Shown here: positions 50,485 to 64,000 of the stretch, one piece after another
Numbering within the stretch: the stretch's first letter is position 1
How the letters are laid out: each line of letters begins with the position of its first letter
Assembly: GCA_027886175.1 (NCBI GenBank)
Contig: JAJNNQ010000031.1
Span: 4,910,501 to 4,974,500, forward strand
Reading direction: 5' to 3'
Source: Phylloscopus collybita
Taxonomy: Eukaryota > Chordata > Aves > Passeriformes > Phylloscopidae
Length of the DNA stretch: 64,000 nt
Notes under the pieces: model-generated
What the model was told of the DNA's origin: nothing
Databases searched by the model: none
The model's input: only the letters and a program-made list of their open reading frames with translations
Program-made: the position numbers and the translations under genes

Positions 50485-53480
50485 TGTTTTTGGCTCTGGG
50501 AACATTGACTTTAAAACAAAGGCACCAGGTTTTCTTTTTCTTTTTTCTTTAAACTTTCCTTCTAAGAGGCACTGCCAGGTGTTTGCAGCATAGGATAGGA
50601 GCATAGGAGTAGTATCCTTAGGGAGGCAAAGCTTTCATTTACCCATAGAGAGATGATTTCTCACCATCTGCTCTGTATCTCAAAGAACTGGGATGTTAAA
50701 AACGTGAATTTTCCCATCCTCTGGGAGCTTTCCTGCACAGCTCACGGATTACAGAAGGAAAAAGGTGTCACTGGAAAGAACTGTTTTACTTCTGGGCCAT
50801 CATAGATGACTCTTTTTTTAGCAAGAGGGTTGTTGTGGTTTTTGTTTTATTTTTTTAAAGCGTGCTAATTAGTGAGTGTTCATGATTAACTGGTCAGATT
50901 CGTTCTGTAAAGATAACAGCTGAAAATAAAAATAATTCCGTAGTTATGCTAAATAAAAACATTCGAGAAAGCACTTTCAGAGCCAATAAAACCCTGAGGT
51001 AATACTAAACTGCTTTATTCTAAACAAAATCTGTTTTTCAAAGTGTTTTATAAGTTAGTTTTTTTCACTCTGCTGAGTTTTTCTCAAGATAGAGAATATA
51101 AAAAGCTTACATCTCCATAATTTCTATATTGTTGCATAAAATGGAAAGCAAGAATTTAGTAGTATGGAAATAGCTTTTCCCCCCCCCCCCATTTAAAAAA
51201 AAATAGTAGCAAACAAGCCTTTTTTGAAGTACACACACTCAACTCGGAGCTCTCTGTGAAACTGCTTTTTAGAACTTCTTTATATCCAGTTACTTAGGCT
51301 ATTTTCATAATCTTTGCCCAAAAGGGGAACAAATGCAAGTTTTTTTTGCACAGACATGTGTGACCATCTGCAGATTGGAAAGAAGCTGTTGCACTAGGGA
51401 AGGGATAATCACCCTGCCAGGTTTTGTTTCAGACAAGATTTCTGTTCTATAGGTGTTGTACATGTAGTTATTTTGGGGAGCTTCATGCAGAACCAGACAC
51501 TTGTGTGACCTTGACTGTAGAGGTGTTTTCACAACTTTACATTTCTATGTTTATTCAGTAATATTTTTTTTTCACTTAGCTGTCAGTTCAGAAATCTTTC
51601 TAAATAAATAAATAATTTTGTTACTCCTAATTTTTTTTTTCTTTCTTTGATGAATGATCATTGCAGGTCATGATTTATCACTGTATAAATAAGTGAACAC
51701 ATTTGGCAGTGCTAGTTTTAATGTTCCCAGGTCTGTTGCAAGCAGATGTGCAATGTGCAGAAAATTACAGCTCATCCTGTAGTGAAAGCAGAAATGTATC
51801 ATGGATTTCAAGAACACTCTAAAACCAAATATTATAGAGTTCTTCTCTGTGTTTCTTGTACTACTCTACCTCTTTGAAATGCTAAAACTTGCGAAACTCT
51901 CTCCCTCTTTCTGACTTCTAGGATGGTTTTTTCAAGATGTGCTATCAAAGCAGGGCCTTTAATCATCTCCCTGAAAGCTTTAAGCAAAACCACTCCATGT
52001 AAACTTATACTCTTAATTATACAGTTGCTCATTTTTGCTGTTGAGGGGAAGGAATTAGATATAAAAAAAATCCTTTCATTCTTGCAGGCTTAAAAGAAGT
52101 TGTGATATAGTTTTTTTAAGAAACATGAAATCTATCTGCATAGTAGTTGCAAATTTGGCTTCTTGTAAAATTGAATGGTATCAGTAGTTGGGAGCCTGAC
52201 CTCAGAAATGATGCCTGCACAGAGGAAATGATTAAATGATAACTTTAATAAAGTATTCTTATTGTTTCCTTTTCCTTTAGTAGTAATACATCCCATGGGT
52301 TTTGGAGGAACTAAGCCAATGGAGAGATCTACAAGTGGACTGTCTCCTTCTTTATACTTGGTTTTATTTCTTTGTGGCAGTATTGACTGCAGTGAAGTTA
52401 TTTCTCTTTTGTGCCAGTGTAAGAGTAATGAGGAAACCTTTTCCCAGCAATCTGCAATGTAACCTTGTGGAAGACACTACTGTAATTTATATATTGATAA
52501 AATGAATATAATATATTGCACAGAGGTTTTGTGAGCTTTAATTAATATTAGAATAGTTTTACATTGAATAATGATGGAATAGTCTTGAGTTAATTAACTC
52601 CAGATCTCAAGGACATCAGCCTGTGGTGGTTGAATGCAGCAGATAGTGTGGGTGTACCAAACTTCCAGAACTGCCCTCTTTTAAAAGCCATTGTTTTCAA
52701 GGTGCTCCAGTGTTGACTTTAAGTTCTTTGTTTGCAAATTTGTCACATGAACTACAAAATAATTTTTATATAAAATGGAGGAAGGATTTTGTCATTGAAT
52801 GTGTCTAAGGAAATAGTTGAACATAGATATGTGTACTTAAGTAGAACTTTGCTTAAAGGGACAAAAATATGTCCTTGAAAATTTGATTACTTGAAGCAAT
52901 TTAAAAATATTTTCTGTGGCAGGAGAGATGAGTTGGGAACCTCCCTGCTGGTAACATGACATTAAAGCTTGTTAGTCTCTATCTAGTGAGCAAAGCTAGT
53001 TCATGGTGAAATATTTAGAAAAATGCAGATTTTCTTAAAATTTTCTTCCATAAAAGTAGATCATAGCCATGTTGTTCCTGTCAGGTTGGAAGGGTGATGG
53101 GCAGTTCCCACTGAACCCTCAGCTGGATGTTAGAGTTTTGCCCTGGTTTTCTCTTTTATTCTCTGGTTTTTTTTAAAGTTCTACTACAGTCTTCTGTATT
53201 TACCTTTTGCAGTGGAGTTTCTCACATGATTTTCACAAACAGCCTATTGTTGTTGTAACTGTTCCTTCATGTTTACATTCTTCTCATAAGGACGAGACTG
53301 TTGATGGACTGTTGGGTTGCCCAGTGTGGTTGGAGAGGAAGATTTTCTTCCTCCAATCCATGGTCACTGTTGGAATTCTTTAAATATCGAGGTCTGTAAA
53401 TAAACTTCCCTATTTTTTGTTTTGCTCAGTGTATGAGCGCTTTTTCTTTTGTGTCATACTGCAACATTAGAGTTTTGTAA

Positions 53481-53796
<316 letters not shown>

Positions 53797-56783
53797 AAAG
53801 GAGGAGCTGCTCTTTTATTTTATCTCCCTTTAAGCTGTAACGTTTTCATTCCCACTGACGGCGCAACGGAAAGGGCAGATTCTGTTTTGGTTTATAAACC
53901 ATGTGTGAATCTTCTTGCCAAGGGGAGCAGGTTACATTCTTGGTGGAGGTGGGAGATGGGAGAAAATGGACTAGATGGAAGGTGTTTTGTTCTTGTAATG
54001 AGCTTGCCACTGGAGCCTGTGTGCCCTCTGCTCTCCCCGAGCTGTTGAGGGGAGAGGCAAAGTCAGGCACAGGGAAATGTGCTCCTCTAAATACATTTAG
54101 GGGGACGTGGGGTGGAAGAGAAGAGAGCAAAATATTTTCAATACAAATATGAAAAGCATAAAAACATCAAAGGGAGGTATGAAAGATGATGTGAGAGCTA
54201 TGAGGGGGAAATAAGCAAAGAAAGGAAGATGATGGAAGGCTTTAATAAAACATATTTAATTATAGTGAAGACCTTGTTGTTTTTTTCTTTTTTAATGTGG
54301 CTAAGAGCTTTTGAACACCAGAGTAGCAACCTTACAGACTTTTTTCTTATCAGCCTTGTAGACTACTGATGAGGTGTTATTAAATCTTAATGTTCCCTTG
54401 TTTCCTCTGTTCTGAGGAAAATGAGGGAATTTCCTGATTTTATCCCCAGGATAATCACTTAATGTAAGAGAAGAACCATGTATTTTGTATCAAAGCAATA
54501 CTGACAATCAGGAAGGCTGGAAATGGGGTTTGCTGCTCAAAGAAAAGAAAATATCAAACATCAGACAGCATTTAAGAATCTAATCTTTCAAATGAGGGAC
54601 AGAAGCTCAAGATGTCTGGGAGCCATTTGTGTCTGGGCAAACACTGCGGTGCTGATTGCAGCCTTCCTGCTCTGCAACTGTTGGGAAAATTGCCTCGGGG
54701 GCTGTGGCCAGGGTGCTCTGATTAACCACCTTCCACACACTTTGGGGCTCTCAGCAGCAACATCCTGCAGTGGGGAAGCATTGGGTACAGCTGGGGATTT
54801 GATTATCCCCTTCTCTGATGTGTTCTCGAGCAGAGTGTTAATATGCGCAGGTAAAAGTTTTTCTAACTAATGAACACGGAGATAGGAGCACACAAATGGT
54901 CACACACAGAGTTCTTCACTTGCCACGTGATGCTCACCATGTAGCTCCATATCCAGCAGCTTGCTGGATGCTCAAGTATTTTCCTCTTGAGAACTTTGCA
55001 TGGTTATTGCACTGCTTTGTTAGACCTGTGCTCAGCAATGCCATTAGAAGCTGTGGCATATTAGAACCCATGGCATTTGGAGTTTATTGATGGCTTGAAG
55101 AGAATAGGAGGGAGTGGGAAAGAGAGTCTACACTTTTCTAACATCAGCCAGCATGCTCCTCTCAGAAACCCCTTCCCCTTTGCAAATGTGAGCAGTCTAT
55201 GTCAGATGCTTTCCTTAGTCTGTCCTAAGTCTAAGGTAGGGGTCAGCACCGTGGATATACAGAAGGAAGGTGTTGGAATACTTATGCTTTTCCAGCTTCC
55301 ATGGCCCTTTGCTGCTGCTTAATGAGGTGCCTGGGCCACAGCTGAGAGTGTGGGCTGAGATAATAATTGCCTTAGGTCTGTTGCCCTCTCTCACCCTCTC
55401 AGTGCAGCTCAGCCCAGGACTGAGTGAGACCCAAATGACAGCGCTGGGATGTTGGGTGAGACTTTGTTACATAATTGCTCCCGATTTTGTTTTGCACTGG
55501 ATGGTTCTGTATTATTTTTTTTTAGTCAGCACAATTTGCTGTCAAATTGTTGAAATATGTGTGCCTACTCTAGCTTCATCAGGTAAGTTGTTTCTCATTA
55601 AAAATGAATATGATGCTCCTGAATTTTCCTGCTGATACTTTGTGCCATGGTGTCAGTAGGAACTTATAAATTACATTAAAAATATTCTTATGATGTATTT
55701 GATCCCTGCCAGGGATGCAGCACATTCAGTTTTTGTGCACTGAGTCATGTGTCTGTTTGTTTTAGATGAATTTGTCAGCTCTTTTTTGACTTACATATGA
55801 TGAATTATTTGGTGTAGCCTGACAGATATTGCTAGTTGTTCCTATAGCCGTAAACAAATGGATTTTGATTGATTTTCTGTGGATTTGTGCCTAGTAATAG
55901 GGTTTTCTGGGTTCTAATAATGTGCAAGCATTGATCAAAGCTTTTCCTGCAAGTGGAAGTTCTTAACTTCTCTCCTGTGGGGATTTCAAAGTGTAGAAAA
56001 GGAGGGAAATTCTCAAGCTGCAGCTTTTCCCATGGTGAGAATATGAGAAGTCTTATTAGTCTCATTGCTCAAGCATCTATTTACAGAAAACCTAGAGGAA
56101 CTAAATATCTTTGTGAGCAGTCTCCTGGTGGTGTTTTAACCAAGTGTTGCAATAGAACCTAAAAGTTGTTTGGCTGCACAAACACACGATATGCCTGTAC
56201 CAACTGATTTCCTCAGGGAACCCACCTGAAATCCCACAATCTAATTCCTTTATTAGTGTTTGCAAGGAGATCTAGGATGGGACAGAAAAGGGAGAAATGG
56301 TGGAGTCCTTAGTTTTTGTTGAATTCAGTGTCTGTTTGCAAAGGCTTGGGCAGGGCTCTGTGCAGGCACAGCTTTCTTGAGCTTTCAGGGGGGGTGATGG
56401 AGGTGTCCTGGCTCTGCCTCTGTGGTTTTTTCAATCAGCAGAAAGCTTCTAGCACCAATCTATTCCCCTTCTACTTCCCACCTTCCTCTAAATGGTCTCA
56501 CAAACAGCTTTGTAAAATCAGAAGTGAACTCCTACATCACCTACGCTTGTGTTTTCTTAGCAGCTGTAGTTCTTTCTGCTGTCTGAAGATTCTGTTTTTT
56601 ACAGTCCTAAGGAACCTTGGTCAGTAATTTATAATGAATAATTTAGTGAGCAAATTCTGTTGCTTTTCTGTTCCAGAGTTGTTCATGAGAAAATTGATTT
56701 TTGAGGAAAAAAAAAAAAAGTATTAATAAAACTCTTGACCAAGTAATTTTTAGGCTTTCTTGGGTGGTCTCTCTCGGTTGCTC

Positions 56784-56804
56784 TTTTTTTTTTTTTTTTT
56801 TTTT
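56784..56804. repeat. Poly-T run of 21 bp
   Basis: A T homopolymer in intron 2, preceded by CGGTTGCTC. No attached element is recognised. Confidence 0.95.
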
Positions 56805-57030
56805 GCAAATAGTCAGGATTCAAAAATCAATTTACTCAACTTAATCAGATGGTGCTGGGTTCTTCAGTAGGCTAAATCAGCAAGCTCACTCAAAATCAAT
56901 AGAACTTTATCAGCCAGCCCAGAATCTGGCCAGACAGTTTGGCTTTTGCAGATAGCTGTGAGTCTGGAGGTTGATGCAAGTGTTCAGAGGGCCTTCCCAT
57001 TAAAAGGAAAAATAGAATGGCTGCCTTCAT

Positions 57031-57070
57031 GTGATTTTGGTGAGGCACCTGACACGTGATTTTGGTGAGA
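57031..57070. repeat. Direct repeat with 25-bp period
   Basis: GTGATTTTGGTGAG occurs at 57031 and again at 57056, so a 25-bp unit is repeated about 1.6 times. It looks like replication slippage. Confidence 0.85.
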
Positions 57071-59639
57071 CAATTACAAAACTCAACAAATCCATTGTTG
57101 AAAAGCACAGAGTTTAAAAACAAAGCATTGACAACAATTTGTGTATTTGTATCATCAACTGACTCCACTACTGCCAGATGTAGTCAGTTAATACTTAGAA
57201 ACATCGATGCAATACTCATTTTCTTGGGGATGGTTTTAGTGCTGTTTTTTGGGGATTTTTTTGGTTGTTTGTTTTATTTCTGGTGTTTTGATTGGATTTT
57301 TTGGCTTATTTTTACCCTTCTTGCCACTAGTGTTGGTCTTAAGCTGTAAGTATTTGCCTATCTCAGCAACTGTAAGTAGAGAACTTGACAAAATTTTTGT
57401 ATCTTAATGATCCAGTTTAAAACATGGGCATTTTGTGGTTTTTTGGGGGTACCTGTGTGTTTTGTATTCCACAATTGTACCTCTCAATAACATACTCATC
57501 CTACGTAAGCCACGCCTGAGGAATACCATGGTTTCTGAAACCAGACAAATATTTGATGCGATGTGCTATTACCTGCTTTTCTCCTCAGCCTCCTGCTAAC
57601 AGAGCTGAGATCTAAAAGGTGCATTGGCAAATTACTCCTTCCATTTAGTACTTAAGGCTTTTTTTTTTTCTGCGTGTTTGCAGCTTCAGAACTGGCTTGC
57701 ATGTTGTTTTCAAATCTGAGCTCACCAGTGCCTCTCTGTCAGAGTGCATTCTGCCAGGCTGAGGTGAAACAAAGGAGCAGGGAGAGGAGTTGCTTGTTTC
57801 CTGTAGCTTTTTTTTGCAACTGTGCACACTGGTTATGTTTGGGTAATGGAATGCTGGGTGCAGCAGTTCCAGTTGGTTGTCTCTCAGCCATGGAGTGGAG
57901 GAAGGTGCTAAAATAGTACCTGATAGTTGCCCTCTGAGGGGAAGCTTGAGGTCTGGAACTGAGTTCCCCTGAGCTCCTTTTGCATCCATCTGTGGCAGAA
58001 CAGGCAGCAGAGCTCTGCAGCAGCACAGCCACTCACTAGAACCATCTGTGACCCCAAGTACTGCTTGAATGCTGTGAATAACCTATGAGAGGGGATAAAA
58101 CCCTACAGTGTCAGATCTCCCATTGACAGAGCACAGCTCCAAAAAGGAACTGCCAAGTCCAAAAGTGCTTGACACTCATTTATTTTAGCAGCAACAAAAT
58201 CCTGAGAACATTTCACTCCTCACAGCCAGACTGCAGCTCTTGTCTCTCCTATTGTCCTCAACTGCCCTTTGTTTGTGATCCTGACACTGTGGATCTGGGC
58301 TTTGAGCTTTCCTAAATGTTACCCAAGTACTGTTTGCATACCTCCACCCACACAATTTATTTGTGGCTGACTGGCCCTGCATTGAAGGAACTCTGGTTGC
58401 CATCAATAAATCATCAAATTTGAATGGTCCCTGTCTCTGGAAGTTTGACTAGATGTACCTTATTGTAACATGCTGAAATAATTTCTGATAATTATCTTCC
58501 TCTGGGGGTTTTAGGGAATGTCAGTGTCTATAATCATGATTAAACTGAAGTTGGAGGAGCAAAAGAAATGCAGCAACCAGAAGTGCCTTGTTTAAAAGCT
58601 TGAGTCTCACTTTGTTTGCTAAAAGTGTGTCTTTCATTCTCTGGATGCTAATTATGGGAGACTAGTTTCAGAAGCTTAAAAATTGTTAATTGGGTACCTC
58701 TCTTGTAGTCCTTTTACCAGCAAAGGATAAGATAATTGGATGCAATGTTGCTCTTGTGGTATGAAACAATAAAGATAAAATTTCCTAAAGCTCCTAATTC
58801 TTTTATGAGTAGATTCATTGAAATTCAATAGAAGCTGGGATCCCAAACCACTCTTTAGTAGCTTTGGAAATTCCCAGCTCAATAAATAATGTGCATACAT
58901 TGAAGGTGCAGTGCCATGAAGCTGCTAAAGGTAAATGAAGAAAATGCTGGACATGAGGGGAAAATGTGCTCTTGTGTTTTCACTCTTTGTAATTTTGGTG
59001 TGTGTAGTTACTGTTGAACAAGGAATCTGGTATACAAAATACCTTTTTACACCTATTTTTCAGCAAGATATTTGAACTTCTTACTGGCCAGATATTAATT
59101 TAATCTGCTTTGAGATGATGAATGGGTACTCCCTTTTTCTCTCTGCATCATGATTGTTCCTATCAGTAGTGTAAAGCTTCTAAAGCTGTTGTAGGAAATG
59201 AACCAGAGCAAAATGACAAATGTCAACAAATTTTATCCAACTGCTGCTAGTCTACATAAAATTAAGTTAAATGCTTAATGCAGCAATGCAATATTGCCAG
59301 CTTTTATGTTAGCTGGTGAGAAGTGTTCCTGAGAGAACAAGATGAATGTTTTGAAGGAGTATTAACTTTCCTGATACCATTTTTACAGACCTGAAACAAA
59401 ACACTCTTCTCACTGAGGCTCTTCATGCAGTTTACCCTGGCAAAGCTGCCGTGGTTGGTGGATGCTGGTAAAGAAAAGACTTATGAAGGCATTTTTATTC
59501 AGGCTGGAGCCTTTGTCATCCTATTTACTGACATGTAGCCTGTCAGGGCTGCTGTGCTTCATCCCATCCAGGTAGTTTGCTGTTGTCTGCTGGAAAATAT
59601 CTTGTTGACTGTGACCAGGGCTTCAGCTTTTGACATTTT

Positions 59640-60140
59640 TTTTTTTTTTCCTCTCCTTACTCCATCATTTGGGAAACCAGAGAGCTCAGCCCCTCCAGGG
59701 AAGGTGGTTTTGCTGGTGTGATGGGATTGCTGATGTTCTGATTGGTACCAGGGTATTAGAGCAAACAGCCTGGAAAGGATGGGTGTTGCTGATGCCCTCC
59801 AAGCCCTTTGGGAAGGTTACAGAGAAGCACCCCATTGAGACCAATCCTGCTCTGCCATCAGTGTGGAGGAGCTCAGCCTGCTCCACTGTGGTGTTTAGGG
59901 CTGCTCTTGCTGATGCCCAGTTGCCATCCCATTGGGGATCATTCTTGGAGGATGTTCCTGCCTTTCCCTCCACTGATTCTGCTCCTTTTCCCTCTGGGCC
60001 CCCCAGCTTTGGCTGCTGGGGAGTGCTTGCCTTGGGCCAGGGGATAACTTTGATGCTTCTGCATTTACTTTCTGCCACAGCCAGCATACAGGCAGTGCTG
60101 TTGATGCTCCAGAGAACATTTAGAGGCAATTCCTTTTTAT
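59640..60140. other. GC-richer block open on both strands, no recognised product
   Basis: About 500 bp with higher GC than its surroundings. Frames of roughly 170 codons on + (59630-60142) and 154 codons on - (59686-60150) overlap almost entirely. Neither translation contains a domain or motif I recognise, and neither start has a promoter I can identify. It may be an old diverged repeat, an unannotated transcript or simply a stretch with few stop codons. Confidence 0.35.
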
Positions 60141-63100
60141 AATTTCCCAATGGGCTCTAATGCTACTTCTGAGGCATAAGCACGTTGTCCCATCACTGGG
60201 ATACAAGTGTTTGCCTTCTCTGCATAAATTAGTTTATTCACTTTTTTTTTTTTTTCAGGGGTAGTGACTTTAAATACTTGGTGGGATTAGACAGTGTCAG
60301 GTGACACCAAGGGAGCTAAAAATTACACCAGGCTGAGCATAAGGATCTTGGAAGAGCAAGGTGTGAGTCTGTGCAACTTGAATCAGAAATGTAGAGAGTC
60401 TCATTCCTGGTGAGCCAGGCACAGCTGCCTGAGCTCTGAAGGGCTGACAACAGCAGCATGGCCCTCAGCAGCTTCATGAAGTAATGGGCTACAATTCCAG
60501 CTTTCTGAGCAAAAAGCACTTTTTTCTTAAATAATTATTTACAAGTGCCCTGCTACACTCAGGTGTGCATTGGGATTTTGTAGGAAATAGAATTACTTTC
60601 TTTTCCTAATTTTCTTTAAAGCATTTTAAAGACTAAAAGTAAAAAGTTACATTTTGTGTCTTTTTTTGTTGTTGTTTTGTTTTCCTACTTGATTTTCTAT
60701 TCTGTGTATTCATTTCACTTTGGTTTCCAGTCTGAAAGTTCTTTACCATTGTCCTTTACGTAGTCCAAGCACCTAAACCTGTTCCAGCCAAATATAATTA
60801 CCTTAAATAGTAGTTGAAGACTTTGAATTTTATTATCATTCTGAAGTTGGTGTGTTACATATGCAGATATTTAAACAGTTATTTATACCTTTCCAATATA
60901 GACAGTTACATTGACTCTTACTGTAGGCAAATGGTTTTGGTAAGGTGAGCTCATTTCTGGTGTGCTAGGAATAATTCTTGCCTACAAGTATATAGCAGAA
61001 AATTTGTGTGGTGCACAAAAAGATTAAGAAATTTCTTTGGTTTTTTTTTTAAACGTTTTCAGTGCTTAATAAGAGAATACCATCATACAAGATTTTCACT
61101 TCTATTCAATGAAGTGCTAGAGTTTGTCCCCACCTGAGTACGTAAAATGCAGCCTAACGCATTAAATCAGATTTCATTTTGCCTTTGCACATGGTGCAAA
61201 ATATTCAAAATCTTTAATTATGGATTTGAGGGGCTGGATGATGTCAAAAGCACAAATTTTCTAGTCTGTGTCAAAGATGACAACTACACGGGGAGGAATC
61301 ATGGACCTGTTATTGCACAGAAACTCGGCAGCCCTGGCAAGAGGTCCAGGATCAAGTCAGTGTAATTTCAGTGGCTCTCTGGCTGCATATTTTCCTTTGG
61401 AATAAAGTAAGCAACAAGAAATTCAGTGCTGAAGGATGTAAAGGTCACTGTCTCTCTCAGTGACACGGTTATTAGAAATACTACCTCCTTCTTTTTGCCT
61501 GCACCTGATTATCCTGAGCACGGTTTTCCAAAGTGATTTATGGGGAATTCAATTAAATGACTGCCGGCAAAATGAGCTTCTTTTGAGCTCTGTGGAAACA
61601 TGGAGATGTAATCCAAGGCCAGCACAGAGCCTTGAAAGGGTGATGCCCAATACCTAAAACTCTGAAATAGCTCATTTATGGATTAATTGCATGCTAAAAT
61701 TGCAATTCCTACACAGAAGCAGATCTAATGGGATATATACTCATAAGACGAGAAAATGAAAAGATCCATCTTTTGAGAAACCTATAAAAGTAATTCATAC
61801 TTTGAGGAAGACCTTGTTTTTAAGTTTTTGAACCCCAAACAATTTTATTTTCTTAGCTAAGCTATAAATTACACCTCCCCCCCCAAAAAAAACCTAAAAA
61901 AAGAATTGCACATGGGGAGAGACAAGATGAAAAGACGTGGCACAGTTTGTCTTTCCTGAGGTTGTGCTGGCTGTTAGACTGAGCCTAATGGCTTTAGTTT
62001 TTCTTCCAAAGAATTGACCTTCTTGACAGCATTTGGCCACAAGTAAGACACTTGTTTCAGTGTGAAGCATGGTTTGGGTGTGGGCTGTCTGTCAGGTACA
62101 GAGGCTGTGTTCTCTGCTTTCCCAGGAGGGATGTGTCTCCTGCACTGGGAGCACAGGAGACCCCAGTGAGGAGCTAAACAGGAGCCCTGTGCATCAAAGA
62201 ACTGCATCACTGAGAGACACTGGGGCAGAAAATGCCCCCACATGAGCCAGGAGCTGGTCATTAGGCAAGTGAGGGAGCAGAGATGTCAGGTTACAGCCTG
62301 GGAGGGTTGTTTGGGCTTCTCTTAGGAACCCTCTGCGATATTTTGGTCCCCATTTCTATGCACATTTGTTTACAATCCATTAACAACAGTTTTATTTTTT
62401 ATTTTCTTTTCTCCTCTTTCATATTTATGTCCTTGCAAATCTCTCAAGGCTTTCTGTACATCAGTTGAGCCCTTTCACTGTAGCACTGCATTTTCACACA
62501 GTATTTTGTTTCTCCCTAATCCTTGCTGTTGCTTTATTCATTACTTTCACACTTTTCTTGCTTTTCCTCTGAGTTCTGCTGACAAACTTTTAAAACTGCT
62601 ATGAAAACTATTTTTCATTTTCCATGTTCCTTTATTTTTCCCCTCTCATCATCATCAACAGGTTCCCTTTCCCTTCTCATGGGTCTCATCAGCTTTGCTG
62701 ATACCCAAACCTACTTGTTCATTTTCTGTCTCAGTTTTTATCTTCCCATTAACAGTCCTTTGTGCCTTGCTGCCCTGTGATGCTGCTGTTGCTCAAGAGT
62801 GAGCATCAGGAAAAGAGAATATTTTGGGAAGGGAAGAATGCACCTTTTGCAGGATAATTCAGCCAGATCCCTGAGCTGATTGTGAGGTTGTTGATTTTTA
62901 GGCTGTCATTTAGGCTTTCTCTGCCAGGAATAGCTCTGGTGTAAGGGAAGTGGAGAAATTGCTGTATCACAGCATTGTCTGTTGATTAGACATTGATAAA
63001 ATGTAGAAACATATTTAGGAGAAAACATAAGTGCATAGCATCATCAAACCCCTTCTTGGCTCTGCTGACATCAAAAGGTAATTTTTGATAATGCAGGGAT

Positions 63101-64000
63101 TTATAAATTACAGCAATCTTGGGTGTGAAATGGCTTGTTGAAAGATTTTTATCTGAGGTGATGCTACTTCACCCAATTGCACTGAGGCTCATTACAAATG
63201 TTTATAATTATAATGATACATCTGGCCTGTAGATCCTACACTGGGAGAAATGTCATGGACTTAAATAGAGGGCTGGATGGAATTCTTATTTATCACTCGA
63301 AATTGCCACAGTAATAATCATTTTTCTTCTCCTTCAAAATTACCAATGAACACAACTCTCATTAGCAAGCAGATGAATCTCTGGAAGAAAAGTAGAATTG
63401 CTCTTTTTGAAAATAGGGCTGTGATTTGAAGTAAGAGTTTATATGTGTTTGTAGTGATGACAGGCACAGTAATTTTAGTCAGCAAAGAGGGCACTTTTCC
63501 CTGGATGAAAAAACGGTGGAAGACCAAAACCTCTGCTCACAAAGAGTAGTGCATAACTGTGACAGAGGAATGGAGCTTAATAAAGCAGAAAAGGAAAAGA
63601 TAAAAAATAATTTCAAATGAATTGAGATTTAATAAGCATTTCATTCCTTATGTTAACTTACAAATGTACAGATCTAATCCAGAGAGTCCATATTTTAGCA
63701 GCTCTTACTCGTGCCCAGTTAGTTCTGGGCGAAATTTAACTGTGCCAGAGGAAACATTTTCAAGCCTGTGTTGCTAAACATGTGACTTTATTCCAAGATG
63801 CATCAGCGTGCATGTGCAACCACTTTGGAGGGCTGTGAGCTGTGCCCTCAGAAACCAGTCTTAAACTGCATGGAAAACTTGGGATATGCCCAGTATAAGG
63901 TAATTTCAAGTTAGTTTTACTCATGAGAGCAGCCGTTTACAGGACTGGACCCAAATTTGTGTTTATACTTCCTCACAGAGAATGCTAAATTAATTTTTAC

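Noticed and set aside
50273..50485. Cysteine, glycine and phenylalanine-rich frame on the minus strand
   Set aside because: A direct product of the A/C-only tract and not a protein.
58420..58470. Possible CR1 trace (TCTGGAAGTTTGACTAGATG)
   Set aside because: Only one short stretch resembles CR1 and the expected flanking landmarks are missing.
53797..64000. LRP1B exon 3 within the window
   Set aside because: No second LDLa-type cysteine pattern with flanking splice sites was found on the + strand, so exon 3 should lie downstream.

Overview
The window looks like intronic DNA from a bird, probably a songbird. It is AT-rich and CpG-depleted. The only interspersed repeats I recognise are 5'-truncated CR1 retroposon tails of the avian type and one putative retroviral LTR. 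I see no mammalian L1, Alu or B1 elements, no bacterial-style gene density, and no ribosome binding sites, CRISPR array, rRNA or tRNA gene.

Only one protein-coding feature is well supported. It is a 126-nt exon on the + strand (53665-53790) encoding a complete LDL-receptor class A (LDLa) repeat. Its cysteine spacing and its sequence (first cysteine followed by a GEFLCHD-like segment, then [14 protein letters not shown]) match the first ligand-binding repeat of LRP1B much better than that of its paralogue LRP1. The exon is therefore called LRP1B exon 2, flanked by a long pyrimidine tract and acceptor upstream and a perfect GTAAGT donor downstream. On this reading, 1-53664 is part of intron 1 and 53791-64000 part of intron 2. 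Exon 1 (signal peptide) and exon 3 (second LDLa repeat) were not found and should lie outside the window. Very long introns are typical of this gene.

Layout: 1-5.9 kb, intron with a CpG-enriched patch at the very start. 5.9-6.0 kb, a sense CR1 tail, then a CTCF-like motif near 6.76 kb. 6-15 kb, AT-rich intron with two candidate regulatory patches (about 10.0-10.3 and 11.0-11.2 kb). 15.1 and 18.6-19.0 kb, antisense CR1 pieces. 21.2-21.5 kb, putative solo LTR. 22.6 kb, paired octamer motifs. 26.5 kb, a 107-bp tandem duplication. 31.6 kb, an (AT)n microsatellite. 33.6 and 36.6-37.0 kb, antisense CR1 pieces. 38.5-41.8 kb, simple-sequence tracts and a perfect 26-bp palindrome. 46.35 kb, a compact CpG cluster. 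50.3 kb, a 166-bp almost pure A/C tract. 53.7 kb, the LRP1B exon. 54-64 kb, intron 2 with a GC-richer block at 59.6-60.15 kb that is open on both strands.

I found no new multi-gene system. The points most worth a second look are the NAGNAG tandem acceptor at the LRP1B exon, the 39.47-kb palindrome, the CpG clusters in a CpG-poor intron, the CTCF-like motif, and the candidate conserved non-coding patches. All of the regulatory suggestions are inferences that need alignment or chromatin data.
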